From NCBI GenBank assembly GCA_023055505.1, contig JALIRH010000099.1:1140001-1204000 (forward strand): a DNA stretch of 64,000 nucleotides, written 5' to 3'. Source of the stretch: Callipepla californica brunnescens. Taxonomy: Eukaryota > Chordata > Aves > Galliformes > Odontophoridae. The position numbers were made by a program, and so were the translations under genes. Numbering within the stretch: position 1 is the stretch's first letter; each line of letters opens with the position of its first letter. The notes below the pieces were generated by a model that did not search any database, had not been told where the DNA came from, and saw nothing but the letters and a program-made list of their open reading frames with translations. This document shows, piece after piece, positions 11,072 through 22,978 of this stretch.

Positions 11072-14000
11072 AGGTAGCATAAAGTGTATGTAGGGTGAAT
11101 TTGAGTTTTAGGGTCAAAGTTAAATTGTTAGTTTTAGGGTTAGGGTGAAGGATTGCTTTAGTTCTAGTATTAGGGTGTTTGGGGTTAGGGTTAGGGTAAG
11201 GATTTTGGAGTGGATTAGGTTTAGGGTCAGGTTTGGGGGAGTTTTGGGGTTAGGGTTAGATTTAGGATTAGGGTTAGCAAAAAAGTTGTTTTAGTTTTAG
11301 TTTAGGTTAGTGCTAGGATTAGGTTGAGTGTTCTTGTTAAGTTTAGGTTTAGGGTTAGGTTTAGGTTTAGATTGAGGTTTAGGGTAAGGAGTAGGGTTCA
11401 TTTGACTTTTAGGGTCAGAGTAGAGTTAAGTCGTGTTAGGGTTAAGGTTAAGAACAGGATTCAGATTCCAATTAGGTTTTGGGTTCCTACTAGGGATAGG
11501 CCTCAAATTAGTGTTAAGGTTAGGGTTAGGGTTAGGTATAGGGAAAGGGTTAGTGTTAAGGCCAGGGCAAGTGTATGGTTTAGGGTAAAGATTGGATTTA
11601 GGGTTAGGTTTAGATGTAGGTTTGGTTTGATCGTTAGGGTGTGAGAAGGCACCGGCCTTGGATTTCATTTGGAGATTGGGTAAGGTTTAGGAATAGGAAT
11701 AACATTGGTGTTTAAAAGATGATTAGTGTTAGTATTAGGGATAGGGTTACGGTTAGAGTTTAGTTAGGGTTGTTAGTTTTAGAGTGAGGGATAGGGGTAT
11801 GGTTTGGTCTAGTACTTGGGTTAGGGTTTGGGATAGTCCTAGCATTAGTGTTAGGGTTAGGGTTCCGTTAGGGTTGTGGTAATCTGATGCTAGGTGTCGG
11901 GATTAGGGTTGTGCTTAAATGTGGGTTTGGTTTGAGGGTCAGAGTTAGGGTTAGGGTAGAGTTAGAATTAGGGTAAGAGTTAGGATTAGGTTTAGGATTA
12001 GGATAAAGATTAGGTTAGGATTAGTGTTGGCTTTAGGGTTGTGTCTGGGAGAAGGGTTAGTGTTAGGGATAGACTTAGGGTAAGAGTAAGTGTTAGGAAT
12101 AGGCATAGGTTTTGGGAAAGTTTCAGAGTTTGGACTGGATTTATGATTAGGGTTAGGGACAAAGATTTTTTGAGATTTGTGATTAGATTTAGGGAGAAAA
12201 GTAGGCTGACTTGTGGTGTTAGCAGTAGGTTTAGGTTTAGGTTTAGGTTTAGGATTCCATTTGTATTTATTGATCGAGGTTGGGTTAGTTGGAGTGTAAA
12301 GGTCAGAGTAGGGTTAGGCCTTGGGATAGGGTTAAGGTTTGGAATAGGATTAGGATTCAAATGATGTTACGGGTTGGTGTTAGGGTTAGGGAAAGGTTAG
12401 GATCAGGGTTGAGGTCAGGGTTAGGTATAGGAAAAGGGTTAGTGTTAGGGCTAGGGCAATTGGAAGGGTTAGGCTTAGGCTTAGATATTAGGGTTAGGTT
12501 TAGGCGGAGGTTTGGTTCGAGTGTCAGGGTGAGAGAAGGGGTAGGCCTGGGGTTTGGTTTTGGGTTACATCATACAAATCATCACATACATTAGCTGGGG
12601 TGGGAGGTGCAAGGAACAGCCAGCAAAGTGCTGAGTTCATTCCAATCAGAGGACCTGAAGATCGGGTAGCTACTATCAAACCGTTTGTGTTGCCAATTCC
12701 GATGATATTTATGGGGCCCTGATGTTATGGTTCAGTGGGGAGTCACTATCAAGTCCAAACCCAATCCAAACCCCAAACCTACTCCTATTCCTAAACCTTA
12801 TCTTAACCCTAAACCAAACCCAAACCCAAGGCCCTCCCCTTCTCTCAGCCTAACACTCAAACTAACCTAAACCCGAAACTAACCCTACATTTATCCTAAT
12901 CTTATCCATATTCTAAGGCCTAACCCTACTCTGACCAGAAAGCTCATGTTGTCTAAAATCTACCCCTTACCTAAAACCTAAATCGACAAAAAAACCTAAC
13001 CCGAAACCTCAACCTAACTCTTCTCCTAACTAGAACACCAGCACTTCACCTTACCCTAACTGGAAACCTAGGACTAAATCCTTACCTTGTCCAGAACCCT
13101 ATTCCTAACCCAAACCAGAATTCTAACCTCTACCCTAACCAAAACCCTTCCCCTAAACCTAAACCTAATGCTACCCTCAACCAAACCCTAGCCCTAAATC
13201 CTACCCTAAAACCAACACCACGTTTAAGCTCAAACCTCAAGCCTCAAAGAAAGCATCAGATTACCGCAGATCTCACCTAACACTAACCCCAATCCAATCC
13301 CTACTACTAACCCCAAACCCAATCCAAACACCAAAACTATTCCTATTCCTAAACCTAACACTAAGCCAGAACCAAACCCAAGGCCTACCCCTTCTCTCAG
13401 CCTGACACTCAAACTAACCTAGACCTGAACGCAACGCTAAATCAAATACTAAAACTCACCCTTAGCCAAGGCCCTTTTAGGACCCTTCCCTGGTCCTAAA
13501 ACTAAAGAGAACCCTACCCCTTCCACTAAACCTTCATCTACATCCCTAACCCTTACCCTAAACCTAAATCTACACCAAAACCTAACCCTAACCCTAACAT
13601 GTCTTCTAACTGTAAAACTAACGCTTCACCTAACCCGAACTGAAACCCCAGGACTAAACCTTACCTAACACCTAGCTATATTCCTAACCCTATCCTGAAA
13701 CCTAACGTTAACCCTAACCCTAAAAACAACTTGGAACCAAACCCTAACCCTAACCTAACCCTTATCAGAACCCTAAATCTAATCCTAACCGTTACCTCAA
13801 TTGAACTCCAATTCTTCCTGAAATCTAAATGGGACCTTAAAACCAACCCCAGATTGAAGCCCAACCCTAAACCTAACACAAAGCATTAGATTACCACAGC
13901 CATCACCTAACTCTAACCCCAGCCTTAACGCTAATACTATCCCAAACACTATTCCAATTCCTAAACCCAACACAAACCCAAAAACACAAAGCCTACAATT

Positions 14001-16399
14001 CTCACAGCCTAACACTGAAAGGAAACCTAAATCTTACCCTAACTCTAAAACTAATCCAAAGCATGACCACAATTTCAACTCTAAATCTACCTTCAAACTA
14101 AAGCTGACCCTAACACCAACCTCAAGTAAAAGCCCAACCCTAAGCCTAACACAAAGCATTAGATTACCACAACGCTCACCTAACTTCTAACCCCCACCCT
14201 AACACTAATACTAAAGCAATCAGATTCCAAATACTAACCCAATTCCTATTCTGAAACCCAAAACTATTCCAAAAACAAACCCAAGGCCTAACCTTTCTCT
14301 CACCCTAACAATCAAAGAAAACCTATTCCTAAACCTAATCCTAAATCTAGTCCTAACCCTCACCCTTAATCTAACCCCAACCCCCACCCAGAAGCTAACA
14401 CTTAGCATTGTACAATACCTAAACGTACCCCTAATCCTTATCACTAAACCTAAAAGGAACCTGAAACATAGTGCTAAATCCGAACCCTAACCCTGAAGAC
14501 TAACGCTAACAATGAACCAATTCCTATACATTTTCCTTCCTCCAAATTGATTCCTAGCACTAACCCTAACCCTACATTAACCCTATCCTAACCCCAACCC
14601 TAACCCTAGCCCTAAACTACATTAACCCTAACCCTAACCCTAACCCTAACCCTAGCCCTAACCTAACTCTAACCCTAACCCTAACCCTAAACCTAATGCT
14701 AACCCTTACCCTACCCTAACCCTAACCCTACCATACCCTAACCCTAACCTACCCTAACACTAACCATAACCCTAACCCTAACCCTAAACCTAAACCTAAA
14801 CCTAACCCTAACCCTAACCCTAACCCTAATTCCTAACCCTTACCTTAACTGTATCACAATCCCTATCCTAATTCTTACCCTAACCCTAACCCTTACCTAA
14901 CCCTAACCCTAACTCTAACCTTAACCCTAACCCTAACCCTAACCTAACCCTAACCCTAATCCTAACCCTAACCCTAACTCTAATTCCTAACCCTTACCTT
15001 AACTGTATCACAATCCCTATCCTAATTCTTACCCTAACCCTAACCCTTACCTAACCCTAACCCTAACCCTAACCCTAACTCTCACCTTAACCCTAACCCT
15101 AACCCTAACCTAACCCTAACACTAACCCTAACCCTAACCCTAACCCTAACCCTAACCCTAACCTCAACCCTAACCCTAACTCTAACCTTAACCCTAAACC
15201 TAACAATAAATTTAACCCTAACCCTAACACTAACCCTAACCCTAATTTTACCCTAACCCTAAGCATACCCTAACCCTAACCCTAACCCTAACCCTAACCC
15301 TAACCCTAACCTAACCCTAACCCTACCCTAACCCTAACCCTAACCCTAACCCTAACCCTAACCCTAACCCTATCCCTAACAATAAATTTAACCTTAACCC
15401 TAACCCTAACCCTAACCCTACCCTAACCCTAACCTTAACCCTAACCCTAACCCTAACCCTAACCCTAACCTTAACCCTACACTAACCCTAACCCTAACCC
15501 TAACCCTAACCCTAACCCTTACCCTAACCCTAGCCTAACCCAAACCCTAACCCTAATCCTACCCTAACCCTAACCCTAACCCTAACCCTACCCCTAACCC
15601 TACTTCACCCTAACCCTAATCCTAACACTAACTCTAACTTTATTCCTTACCCTAACACTAATCCAATCCCGAACCCTAACCCTAATCCTAGCCCTAACTC
15701 TAACTTTATTCGTAACCCTACCCCTAATCCAAACAATAACCCTTACCCTAATCAAACCCTATCCCTATTCCTAACCCTTACCCTAACCGTATCACAATCC
15801 CTATCCTAACTCTTACCATAACCCAAACCCTAACCTAACCCTAACCCTAACCCTAACCCTAACCCTAACCCTTACCCTAACCCTAACCCTACCCTAACCT
15901 TAACTCTACCCTAACCGTATCCCTACCCTAACCCTAACCCTAATCCTAGCCCTTACTCTAACTTTATTCCTAACCCTACCCCTGATCCAAACACTAACCC
16001 TAACCTTAATGTAACCCTAACCCTATTCCTAACCCTTACCCTAACTGTATCCCATTCCCTATCCTAACTCTTACCATAACCCTAACCCTGATGCTAATGC
16101 TAACCCTAACCCTGAATCTAACCCTTACCCTAACCCTATCCCTTACCCAGAAGCTAACACTTAGCGTTGTACAATACCTAACCGTACCCTAACCCTATCC
16201 CTAAACCTAAAAGGAACCCAAACTCTAACCCTAAATCTGTCCCTGAGCCTAACCTTCAACCTTACCCTAACCTTAACCCTAACCCTGTTCCATTCTCTAA
16301 ACATATCTGTAAGCATTACCTTCATCCTAACTCGAACTCTACCCTAACCCTATCCCTTTGACCCCAACACAAAACCCAGATTGAGCCTGACCCTAACCT
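11072..16399. repeat. HOR unit 3 (5328 bp)
   Basis: G-rich arm to 12566, relic 12567-12755, C-rich arm from 12756. It is 12 bp (two hexamers) longer than unit 1. It carries CTACTTCACCC near 15600, where most units read CTACTTTACCC. Unit 9 shares this variant and the same 5328-bp length. No gene. Confidence 0.95.
12567..12755 (+). pseudogene. Retroviral protease C-terminal relic, unit 3
   Basis: Matches the unit 1 relic with no difference noticed by eye, and is followed by C-rich repeat. Confidence 0.85.
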
Positions 16400-17894
16400 A
16401 GGTAGCATAAAGTGTATGTAGGGTGAATTTGAGTTTTAGGGTCAAAGTTAAATTGTTAGTTTTAGGGTTAGGGTGAAGGATTGCTTTAGTTCTAGTATTA
16501 GGGTGTTTGGGGTTAGGGTTAGGGTAAGGATTTTGGAGTGGATTAGGTTTAGGGTCAGGTTTGGGGGAGTTTTGGGGTTAGGGTTAGATTTAGGATTAGG
16601 GTTAGCAAAAAAGTTGTTTTAGTTTTAGTTTAGGTTAGTGCTAGGATTAGGTTGAGTGTTCTTGTTAAGTTTAGGTTTAGGGTTAGGTTTAGGTTTAGAT
16701 TGAGGTTTAGGGTAAGGAGTAGGGTTAATTTGACTTTTAGGGTCAGAGTAGAGTTAAGTCGTGTTAGGGTTAAGGTTAAGAACAGGATTCAGATTCCAAT
16801 TAGGTTTTGGGTTCCTACTAGGGATAGGCCTCAAATTAGTGTTAAGGTTAGGGTTAGGGTTAGGTATAGGGAAAGGGTTAGTGTTAAGGCCAGGGCAAGT
16901 GTATGGTTTAGGGTAAAGATTGGATTTAGGGTTAGGTTTAGATGTAGGTTTGGTTTGATCGTTAGGGTGTGAGAAGGCACCGGCCTTGGATTTCATTTGG
17001 AGATTGGGTAAGGTTTAGGAATAGGAATAACATTGGTGTTTAAAAGATGATTAGTGTTAGTATTAGGGATAGGGTTACGGTTAGAGTTTAGTTAGGGTTG
17101 TTAGTTTTAGAGTGAGGGATAGGGGTATGGTTTGGTCTAGTACTTGGGTTAGGGTTTGGGATAGTCCTAGCATTAGTGTTAGGGTTAGGGTTCCGTTAGG
17201 GTTGTGGTAATCTGATGCTAGGTGTCGGGATTAGGGTTGTGCTTAAATGTGGGTTTGGTTTGAGGGTCAGAGTTAAGGTTAGGGTAGAGTTAGAATTAGG
17301 GTAAGAGTTAGGATTAGGTTTAGGATTAGGATAAAGATTAGGTTAGGATTAGTGTTGGCTTTAGGGTTGTGTCTGGGAGAAGGGTTAGTGTTAGGGATAG
17401 ACTTAGGGTAAGAGTAAGTGTTAGGAATAGGCATAGGTTTTGGGAAAGTTTCAGAGTTTGGACTGGATTTATGATTAGGGTTAGGGACAAAGATTTTTTG
17501 AGATTTGTGATTAGATTTAGGGAGAAAAGTAGGCTGACTTGTGGTGTTAGCAGTAGGTTTAGGTTTAGGTTTAGGTTTAGGATTCCATTTGTATTTATGG
17601 ATCGAGGTTGGGTTAGTTGGAGTGTAAAGGTCAGAGTAGGGTTAGGCCTTGGGATAGGGTTAAGGTTTGGAATAGGATTAGGATTCAAATGATGTTACGG
17701 GTTGGTGTTAGGGTTAGGGAAAGGTTAGGATCAGGGTTGAGGTCAGGGTTAGGTATAGGAAAAGGGTTAGTGTTAGGGCTAGGGCAATTGGAAGGGTTAG
17801 GCTTAGGCTTAGATATTAGGGTTAGGTTTAGGCGGAGGTTTGGTTCGAGTGTCAGGGTGAGAGAAGGGGTAGGCCTGGGGTTTGGTTTTGGGTT

Positions 17895-18083
17895 ACATCA
17901 TACAAATCATCACATACGTTAGCTGGGGTGGGTGGTGCAAGGAACAGCCAGCAAAGTGCTGAGTTCATTCCAATCAGAGGACCTGAAGATCGGGTAGCTA
18001 CTATCAAACCGTTTGTGTTGCCAATTCCGATGATATTTATGGGGCCCTGATGTTATGGTTCAGTGGGGAGTCACTATCAAGTC
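17895..18083 (+). pseudogene. pro: Retroviral protease end, unit 4, continuous with RT
   Basis: The same 189-bp island as in every unit, with two substitutions noticed (CATACGTTAG and GGGTGGTGC where others read CATACATTAG and GGGAGGTGC). Here it is followed directly by the pol sequence that normally lies 3' of protease in class II retroviruses. This identifies the island in the other units. A frameshift lies near 18045, before the DVMVQWGVTIK stretch. Upstream of 17895 the sequence is telomere-like, so gag, the protease active site and the 5' LTR are missing. Confidence 0.9.
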
Positions 18084-18889
18084 AGATTTTCGGGAGGGGC
18101 CATTGAGAGGTGCGACGCCCTTAAGCTAATATTGAAAACAGATACCCCTAGATGGGTGGATCAATGGCCCCTTCCGCTAGAAAAACTTGGCGCCCTCCAA
18201 GACTTGGTAGCGGAACAATTAGCAATAGGACATACTGTACCTCCACTAATCCTTGGAACTCACCTGGATTTGTCATTAAGAAACAAACTGGTCAATGGCG
18301 CTTGTTCCATGACCTCAGAAAAATGAATGATGCTCTGGAAAATATGGGAGCCCTTCAACCAGGCCTCCTGTCACCCACTATGATTCCCCGAGACTGGCAT
18401 TTGACTGGCACTGATCTTCAAGACTGCTTTTTTAATAGTCCATTACACCCTGAGGATGCCCCTCCATTTGCTTTTTCAGTTCCAAGCATCAACATGCAAG
18501 CCCCGTTGCAGAGATACCAGTGGGTTGTGCTGCCACAAGGAATGAAAAATAGCCCCACCATTTGTCAGTGGTATGTAGCTAAAGTGCTTAGCCCCATTCC
18601 AGACACAATGCCAAATGTTTGATCGTATCATTAGATGGACGACATCTTAGTGGCCGCGCAACATCACGAGATCATGGAGGAAGCAGTAGCCCTCCTTACA
18701 ACTGCTGTTAATTCGGCAGGTTTCTGTATTGCGCCTGAAAAAATGCAGAAAACATCACCATGGAAATATTTAGGCTGGTGCATCAGAGCCCAGACTATCA
18801 TTCCCTAGCCCTTACAAAGACAAACTGATGTGAAAAATTGACACGATGTACAAAAATGGTTGGGATCAATTAACTGGGTCTGAGCGCTC
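18084..18889 (+). pseudogene. pol: ERV class II reverse transcriptase, fingers and palm, broken
   Basis: RNA-dependent DNA polymerase relic of a betaretrovirus-like (class II, ERVK-type) element. The N-terminal part lies in one frame up to about 18243 (WVDQWPLP, LVAEQLAIGH). A frameshift moves it to a second frame with WRLFHDLRKMN, the motif A segment TDLQDCFF (first catalytic Asp at 18413-18415) and the LPQGMKNSPTICQW box. In-frame stops lie at 18620, 18632, 18806, 18839 and 18881. The TAG at 18632-18634 falls exactly where the Tyr of the YMDD box is expected, directly before the codons for MDDILVAA. The enzyme cannot be made. Many avian class II ERVs share this arrangement, and I cannot name the family. 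Confidence 0.9.
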
Positions 18890-19821
18890 TTGGGTATCTC
18901 TAATGCAGACTTGTATCCTCTTTTGGAACTACTGAAAGGGGATTCTGATTTACACTCTCCCTGCCGTCTTGGCTCTGAAGTGGCTAGTGCCTTGCAAAAA
19001 GTTGCTGCAGCTAGCACTAACAGACAAGCTCATCGGTGTGCCCCGGTGTTACCTTTTTTTCTAATGATCCTCAACCCTGCTCGACAACCTCATGCGCTAA
19101 TTTTTCAGTGGGATTTTCAAAGGCCAGACCCACTATTCATTATTGAATGGATTTTTTTGCCAAACCAGTTGACAAAGACAATCCTGACACAGCATGAGAT
19201 GTTTGCTTCCCTGAGAATCAAAGCTAGGCAGCGCTTGCTGATGTTATCAGGGGTAGACTTTTCCTCTAGTTGTTTACCTGTGACAAATGTGTATTTACAA
19301 TGGCTTGATCAGCAAGCAGATGCCTTTAGCATGGCATTGGCAAGCTATACAGGCAGCCTTACTTCCCACGCACCGTCACACAAGCTATTGAACCTCAATG
19401 TTCACTTCACATCCACACCAAAAAGAAGTGATCAGCTGCTGCAGGCCCTTACCAGATTACGGATGGGTCTGGAAGATCACACAAATCAGTTATTTGATGG
19501 TGGGATAATCAACAGAAGCAATGGGATTCGGATATTGAAATTGTTTCTGGTTCTCCACAAATAGTGGAACCAGCTGCTGTTGTCCGAGTTTTTTGGAAAT
19601 GGTCCACACCTTTCAATCCTATTACCGACTCAGCTTCTGTTGCAGGAATTGTTCAGCGAGCAGAAGCATCCATATTACGCAATATTTCTCACTCTTCATT
19701 GTTTATTTTGTTCCAGGAACTTTTTTTTTTTTAGACTCCCGCACTCATCCTTATTTTGTAATGCACATCCGCTCACACACATCTTTACCTGGTTTCACGG
19801 CAGAAGGGAATCTCAAGCTGA
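18890..19821 (+). pseudogene. pol: ERV RT thumb/connection and RNase H, broken
   Basis: It continues the RT frame. An open stretch of 224 codons (18890-19564) starts with GISNADLYPLLELLKGD and covers thumb and connection. RNase H-like sequence follows across at least two frameshifts. One is near the T-run at about 19720. The C-terminal RNase H signature is clear at about 19745-19815: HPYFVMHIRSHTSLPGF then AEGN. This is the class II arrangement, in which the RNase H end precedes integrase. The N-terminal RNase H catalytic residues are not recognisable by eye. The element is degraded and non-functional. Confidence 0.8.
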
Positions 19822-20331
19822 TATGTCCGTGTTTTACCAGACCGAATAGCGCAAGCTAAACTTAGCCACTCCTTCTTTCATCAGAATGCTGGAGGTCTTA
19901 AACGACAGTCTGGGCTTACCTCCCAACAAGCATCAAACATTACAGCGGTATGTCCCGACTGCCAGAGGCATTCTTTCCCATCAATAGCAGGGGGGGGTAA
20001 CCCCAGAGATCTGCAGAGCCTCCAGCTATGGCAAATGGATGTCACACATTACCCATGGTTTGGTAAGCTGAAATATACACATTCCTCGATTGATACTTTT
20101 TCCGGAGCTTTATTTTCCTCTTGTCATACAGGAGAAAAGGCACGAGATGTTCGCAAGCGTTTGCTGCGTGCTTTTGCTACATTAGGTATCCCTTCCCAAT
20201 TAAAAACAGATCATGGTCCTGCATATACCTCTGCTGCGACAAAAGCCTTCCTGGATTCTTGGGGCATTATGCACATCACCGCGATCCCTCATTCCCCTCC
20301 AGGTCAATTGAGCGGTCACACCAATCTTTAA
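19822..20331 (+). pseudogene. pol: ERV integrase, zinc finger and catalytic core, broken
   Basis: One frame stays open from 19822 to 20331, well upstream of the first ATG at 20035, as expected for part of a polyprotein. The N-terminal HHCC zinc finger is intact: HSFFH at 19867-19881 and CPDC at 19951-19962. The DDE core keeps its first Asp at 20038-20040 (QMDVTHY) and its second at 20209-20211 (TDHGPAY), 57 residues apart. The Glu-bearing stretch (ERSHQSLK, Glu at 20310-20312) lies in another frame, so a frameshift near 20300 separates it from the two Asp residues. It is inactive as it stands. Confidence 0.88.
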
Positions 20332-20689
20332 AGCGTCTATTAGCACAACAGAAAGGGGGAATGGGAGCTTCCCCTCCTGAGGAGCGACTACATAAAGCTC
20401 TTTATGTTTTCACTTTTTGAATTCTTCTCTGCTAGATACCAATCCCCCGATAGTCCGACATTTTAGTTCGAATATCACATTGGAAAGAAGAATCAAGGCT
20501 CCGGTGTTGATTCGCCACCCAGAAACAGGTATGATAATGGGGCCATATCCTCTTGTCACATGGGGGAGAGGTTATGCTTGTGTCTCCACAGGAAAAGGCC
20601 CCAGGTGGATTCCTGCGAAGAACGTGAAACCATACCGGGAGGAACAGACTTCGTTGACAACAGATGAAAACACAACCAAGGAAGGATGA
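20332..20689 (+). pseudogene. pol: ERV integrase C-terminal domain
   Basis: After the Glu-bearing helix, which continues to about 20420 in the shifted frame, a third frame (20417-20689) encodes the C-terminal DNA-binding part of integrase. The recognisable feature is GPRWIPAKNVKPY near its end, a Trp-Ile/Val-Pro-Ala turn typical of this small beta-barrel. The frame ends at a stop codon at 20687-20689, 32 bp before the env frame opens. No splice acceptor for env was identified with confidence. Confidence 0.75.
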
Positions 20690-20721
20690 GACCAGCTACT
20701 GTATGGACTTGACTTCTTGAA

Positions 20722-21849
20722 ATGTCAGGACTCTCTACTGGTTTTATTACCCTCCCAAAAACGAATGTGTGGCTTACACTTGCTAATATTACTCATCAGG
20801 AAACACTTTGCTTAGCCACTGCAACTGCGCAAAATCCCTTCTCTACCCGCTTGGTGGGCTTTCCCATAGACGAGTGGCCAATCCCTGGTCCCTCACGAGC
20901 AATCTTTACTGGCACAAATTCAGTAGATAATTGGGATGGATGGGTTCCATATCTTCCGTCTGCCAAATTAGAGCCACAAGAAATAGATTTCTTAGGATCT
21001 ATAAAAATGGACTTCTGCCTGAGATTCCATTCTACTGGAAAAAATAAAACCAAACTATGGGATGTCCGTCCCGTAGACGCAGCCATCAATAACCAAACTC
21101 TGTGGTGTAATTACACCTCACCCAGCCTTTCAAAATCAGTAAATGCTCCTTTACAGTTACCAGATGGAGTTTTCCGTAGTTGCGCTGACCGGGCATGGCC
21201 TGCCATTCCTTCTTACATTAGAGGTGGGCCATGTAGTCTCGGGCGTTTAACCATCCTTACCCGAAATGAGACAACTGTCTTGCAATGGAGAAAGAAATAT
21301 TCTCACCACCGTTTTAGGAGAATGACCCACACCTTCAGATCAGATTGTGATGATAACATGAAGTTTTGGAACAGGGAGACCATAGGAGCCGTTTCCTTTT
21401 TCACACCGCAGGTTGCTGTTGCTAAAGCTTTGGCAACACTGAACAAACTGGGTTCTTGCTTAGCAAAACAAGGAAATGCCACTAGTTTAGCTTTAACAGG
21501 TCTTTTACTTGATGCGGACAGTGTCAGACATGCTGCGCCACAAAATTGCGCTGCTACTGATTTCCTACTTCTGGCGCAAGGCCATGGCTGGGAGGATTTC
21601 GAAGGAATGTGCTGCATGAACCTGTCAGAACATTCCGTTTCAATTCAAGCAAGTATCAAGACCATACGGGATGGAGTGAAGAAACTGCAGGAACAGAGGG
21701 ATTGGGACTGGTTGGACAAATTATTCTCGGGATGGGGGTCTCACCGGATGGCTCCACAGTATCTTAAAAATGATGTGCTACATTGCGATGATCGTTGTAA
21801 CGCTTTTGCTGTTACTTCCTTGCATTTTACAATGTGCGCAAAAAGATGA
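20722..21849 (+). pseudogene. env: Truncated ERV env (SU end and TM) relic
   Basis: An open frame of 375 codons, the longest plausible retroviral frame in the window. It lacks a signal peptide and the N-terminal part of the surface subunit. At least seven N-glycosylation sequons are visible (NIT, NKT, NQT, NYT, NET, NAT, NLS). A basic RFRR site near residue 200 could mark the SU/TM boundary. A hydrophobic fusion-peptide-like stretch (VSFFTPQVAVAKALATL) follows. The TM region holds GMCCMNLS with the CC pair at 21610-21615, but the position of the first Cys of a CX6CC motif is Trp (TGG, 21589-21591). The hydrophobic membrane anchor is out of frame (21770-21850, ending at TGA 21851). Gamma-type TM combined with class II pol implies an old recombinant virus. 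Non-functional as an envelope. Confidence 0.85.
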
Positions 21850-21880
21850 TTGACAATGCTACAAAGAAAATATTCATAAC

Positions 21881-21895
21881 AGAAAGGGGGAGAAG
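21881..21895 (+). promoter_or_regulatory. Polypurine tract of the ERV
   Basis: AGAAAGGGGGAGAAG lies directly before the TG that opens the 3' LTR. Such a tract primes plus-strand DNA synthesis in retroviruses. The exact 3' boundary is inferred from the TG. Confidence 0.8.
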
Positions 21896-22262
21896 TGGGT
21901 GATGGCAAAAGTGGGAGTCAGACGGAACTGTTAGCTAAGCAGGAATCAGGCCATAAACCTTGGACGTAGGCTGTGTAAAGATAAGCTGATAAGCTTGAGA
22001 CAACCATGTCTAAGGAGTGAAAAGAAACAGAAGACAGTAATGGATAGCAATAAGAAACTGTTTGTTTAGATGACTAGGAGTGTTTTATATTCTTGACCTG
22101 TTAACACTGAGGAGTGTAAATTCCCTCAATTAGATCCTTGTAAATTCCCCCAGTTAGATCCTAACACACACTGCTTCTCTGTCTATCTAAGCTTTGAGTT
22201 GTTGCTTAATAAATGGAACATTAGCTAGCATCAAGCTGGGTTCCCGACCCTTCATTGTAACA
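21896..22262 (+). repeat. 3' LTR of the ERV (about 367 bp)
   Basis: It opens with TGGGTGATGG after the polypurine tract and closes with TTGTAACA, giving TG...CA ends. A TATA-like TTTTATAT lies at 22083-22090 and a poly(A) signal AATAAA at 22208-22213, so U3, R and U5 are in the expected order on the + strand. Within it, a 24-bp direct repeat starting TGTAAATTCCC lies at 22115-22138 and 22139-22162. No matching 5' LTR exists in the window, and a target-site duplication therefore cannot be tested. Minisatellite begins immediately downstream. Confidence 0.75.
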
Positions 22263-22396
22263 GTCTGTGGTTCTCTCTGGGTCCCGCTATGGGTCCCAAT
22301 ATGGTTTGCTGTGGGTCACTGTGGGTCCTGCTATGGGTCGCTGTGGGTCTCTATATGCCCCAGGAGATCCCTAAGGGGCTGCAGTTCCCCTCCACG

Positions 22397-22425
22397 CCAC
22401 CAGGGGAGGGGGCGCTCTCACGTGA
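22397..22425 (+). promoter_or_regulatory. CTCF-like box 1 plus TCACGTGA E-box
   Basis: CCACCAGGGG then AGGGGGCGC at 22397-22415, a CTCF-core-like sequence with an internal GGGGA expansion that may weaken it. Palindromic TCACGTGA follows at 22418-22425, a bHLH-zip (USF/TFE-type) site. It sits in the conserved 130-bp block after AAGGGGCTGCAGTTCCCC. Confidence 0.45.
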
Positions 22426-22707
22426 TGTCTCTGTGCCTTCCTATTGCTCTCTGAGGTTTTCTATGGGTCGCTGTGGGTCCCGGCATGGGTTGCTTTGGGT
22501 CAAGCTGTGGGTCACTGTGGGTCGCTGTGGGTCTCGCTATGGGTCACTGTGGGTTGCTGTGGTTTGCTATGAGTCTCTATGGGTTGCTGTGGGTCGCTGT
22601 GGGTCACGCTATGGGTCCCAATAGGGTTCGCTGTGGGTGGTGTGGGTCCTGCTATGGGTCTCTACGTGCCCCAGGAGATCCCTAAGGGGCTGCAGTTCCC
22701 CTTCACG

Positions 22708-22731
22708 CCACCAGAGGGAGCTCTCACATGA
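22708..22731 (+). promoter_or_regulatory. CTCF-like box 2, E-box decayed
   Basis: CCACCAGAGGGAGC at 22708-22721 fits the CTCF core loosely. The adjoining TCACATGA has lost the CpG of TCACGTGA. Confidence 0.45.
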
Positions 22732-22954
22732 TGTCGCTGTGTCTCTACGGCTTCCTATTGCTCTCTGTGTTTTCCTATTGGGCGCTATGTGTCGCTATGG
22801 GTCCCAATATGCTTCGCTGTGGGTTACTGTGGGTCACTGTGGATCGCTATGGGTTGCTATGGATCGCTTTGGTTTGCTGTGGGTCCTGCTATGGGTCTCT
22901 GTGGGTCTCTAAGGTTCCCAATGGATCCCTAAGGGGCTGCAGTTCCCCTCCACG

Positions 22955-22978
22955 CCACCAGGGGGCGCTCTCACGTAA
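22955..22978 (+). promoter_or_regulatory. CTCF-like box 3, consensus match
   Basis: CCACCAGGGGGCGC at 22955-22968 matches the vertebrate CTCF core consensus fully as far as I can judge. TCACGTAA follows, one base from the E-box of boxes 1 and 4. Binding is inferred from the motif only. Confidence 0.6.
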
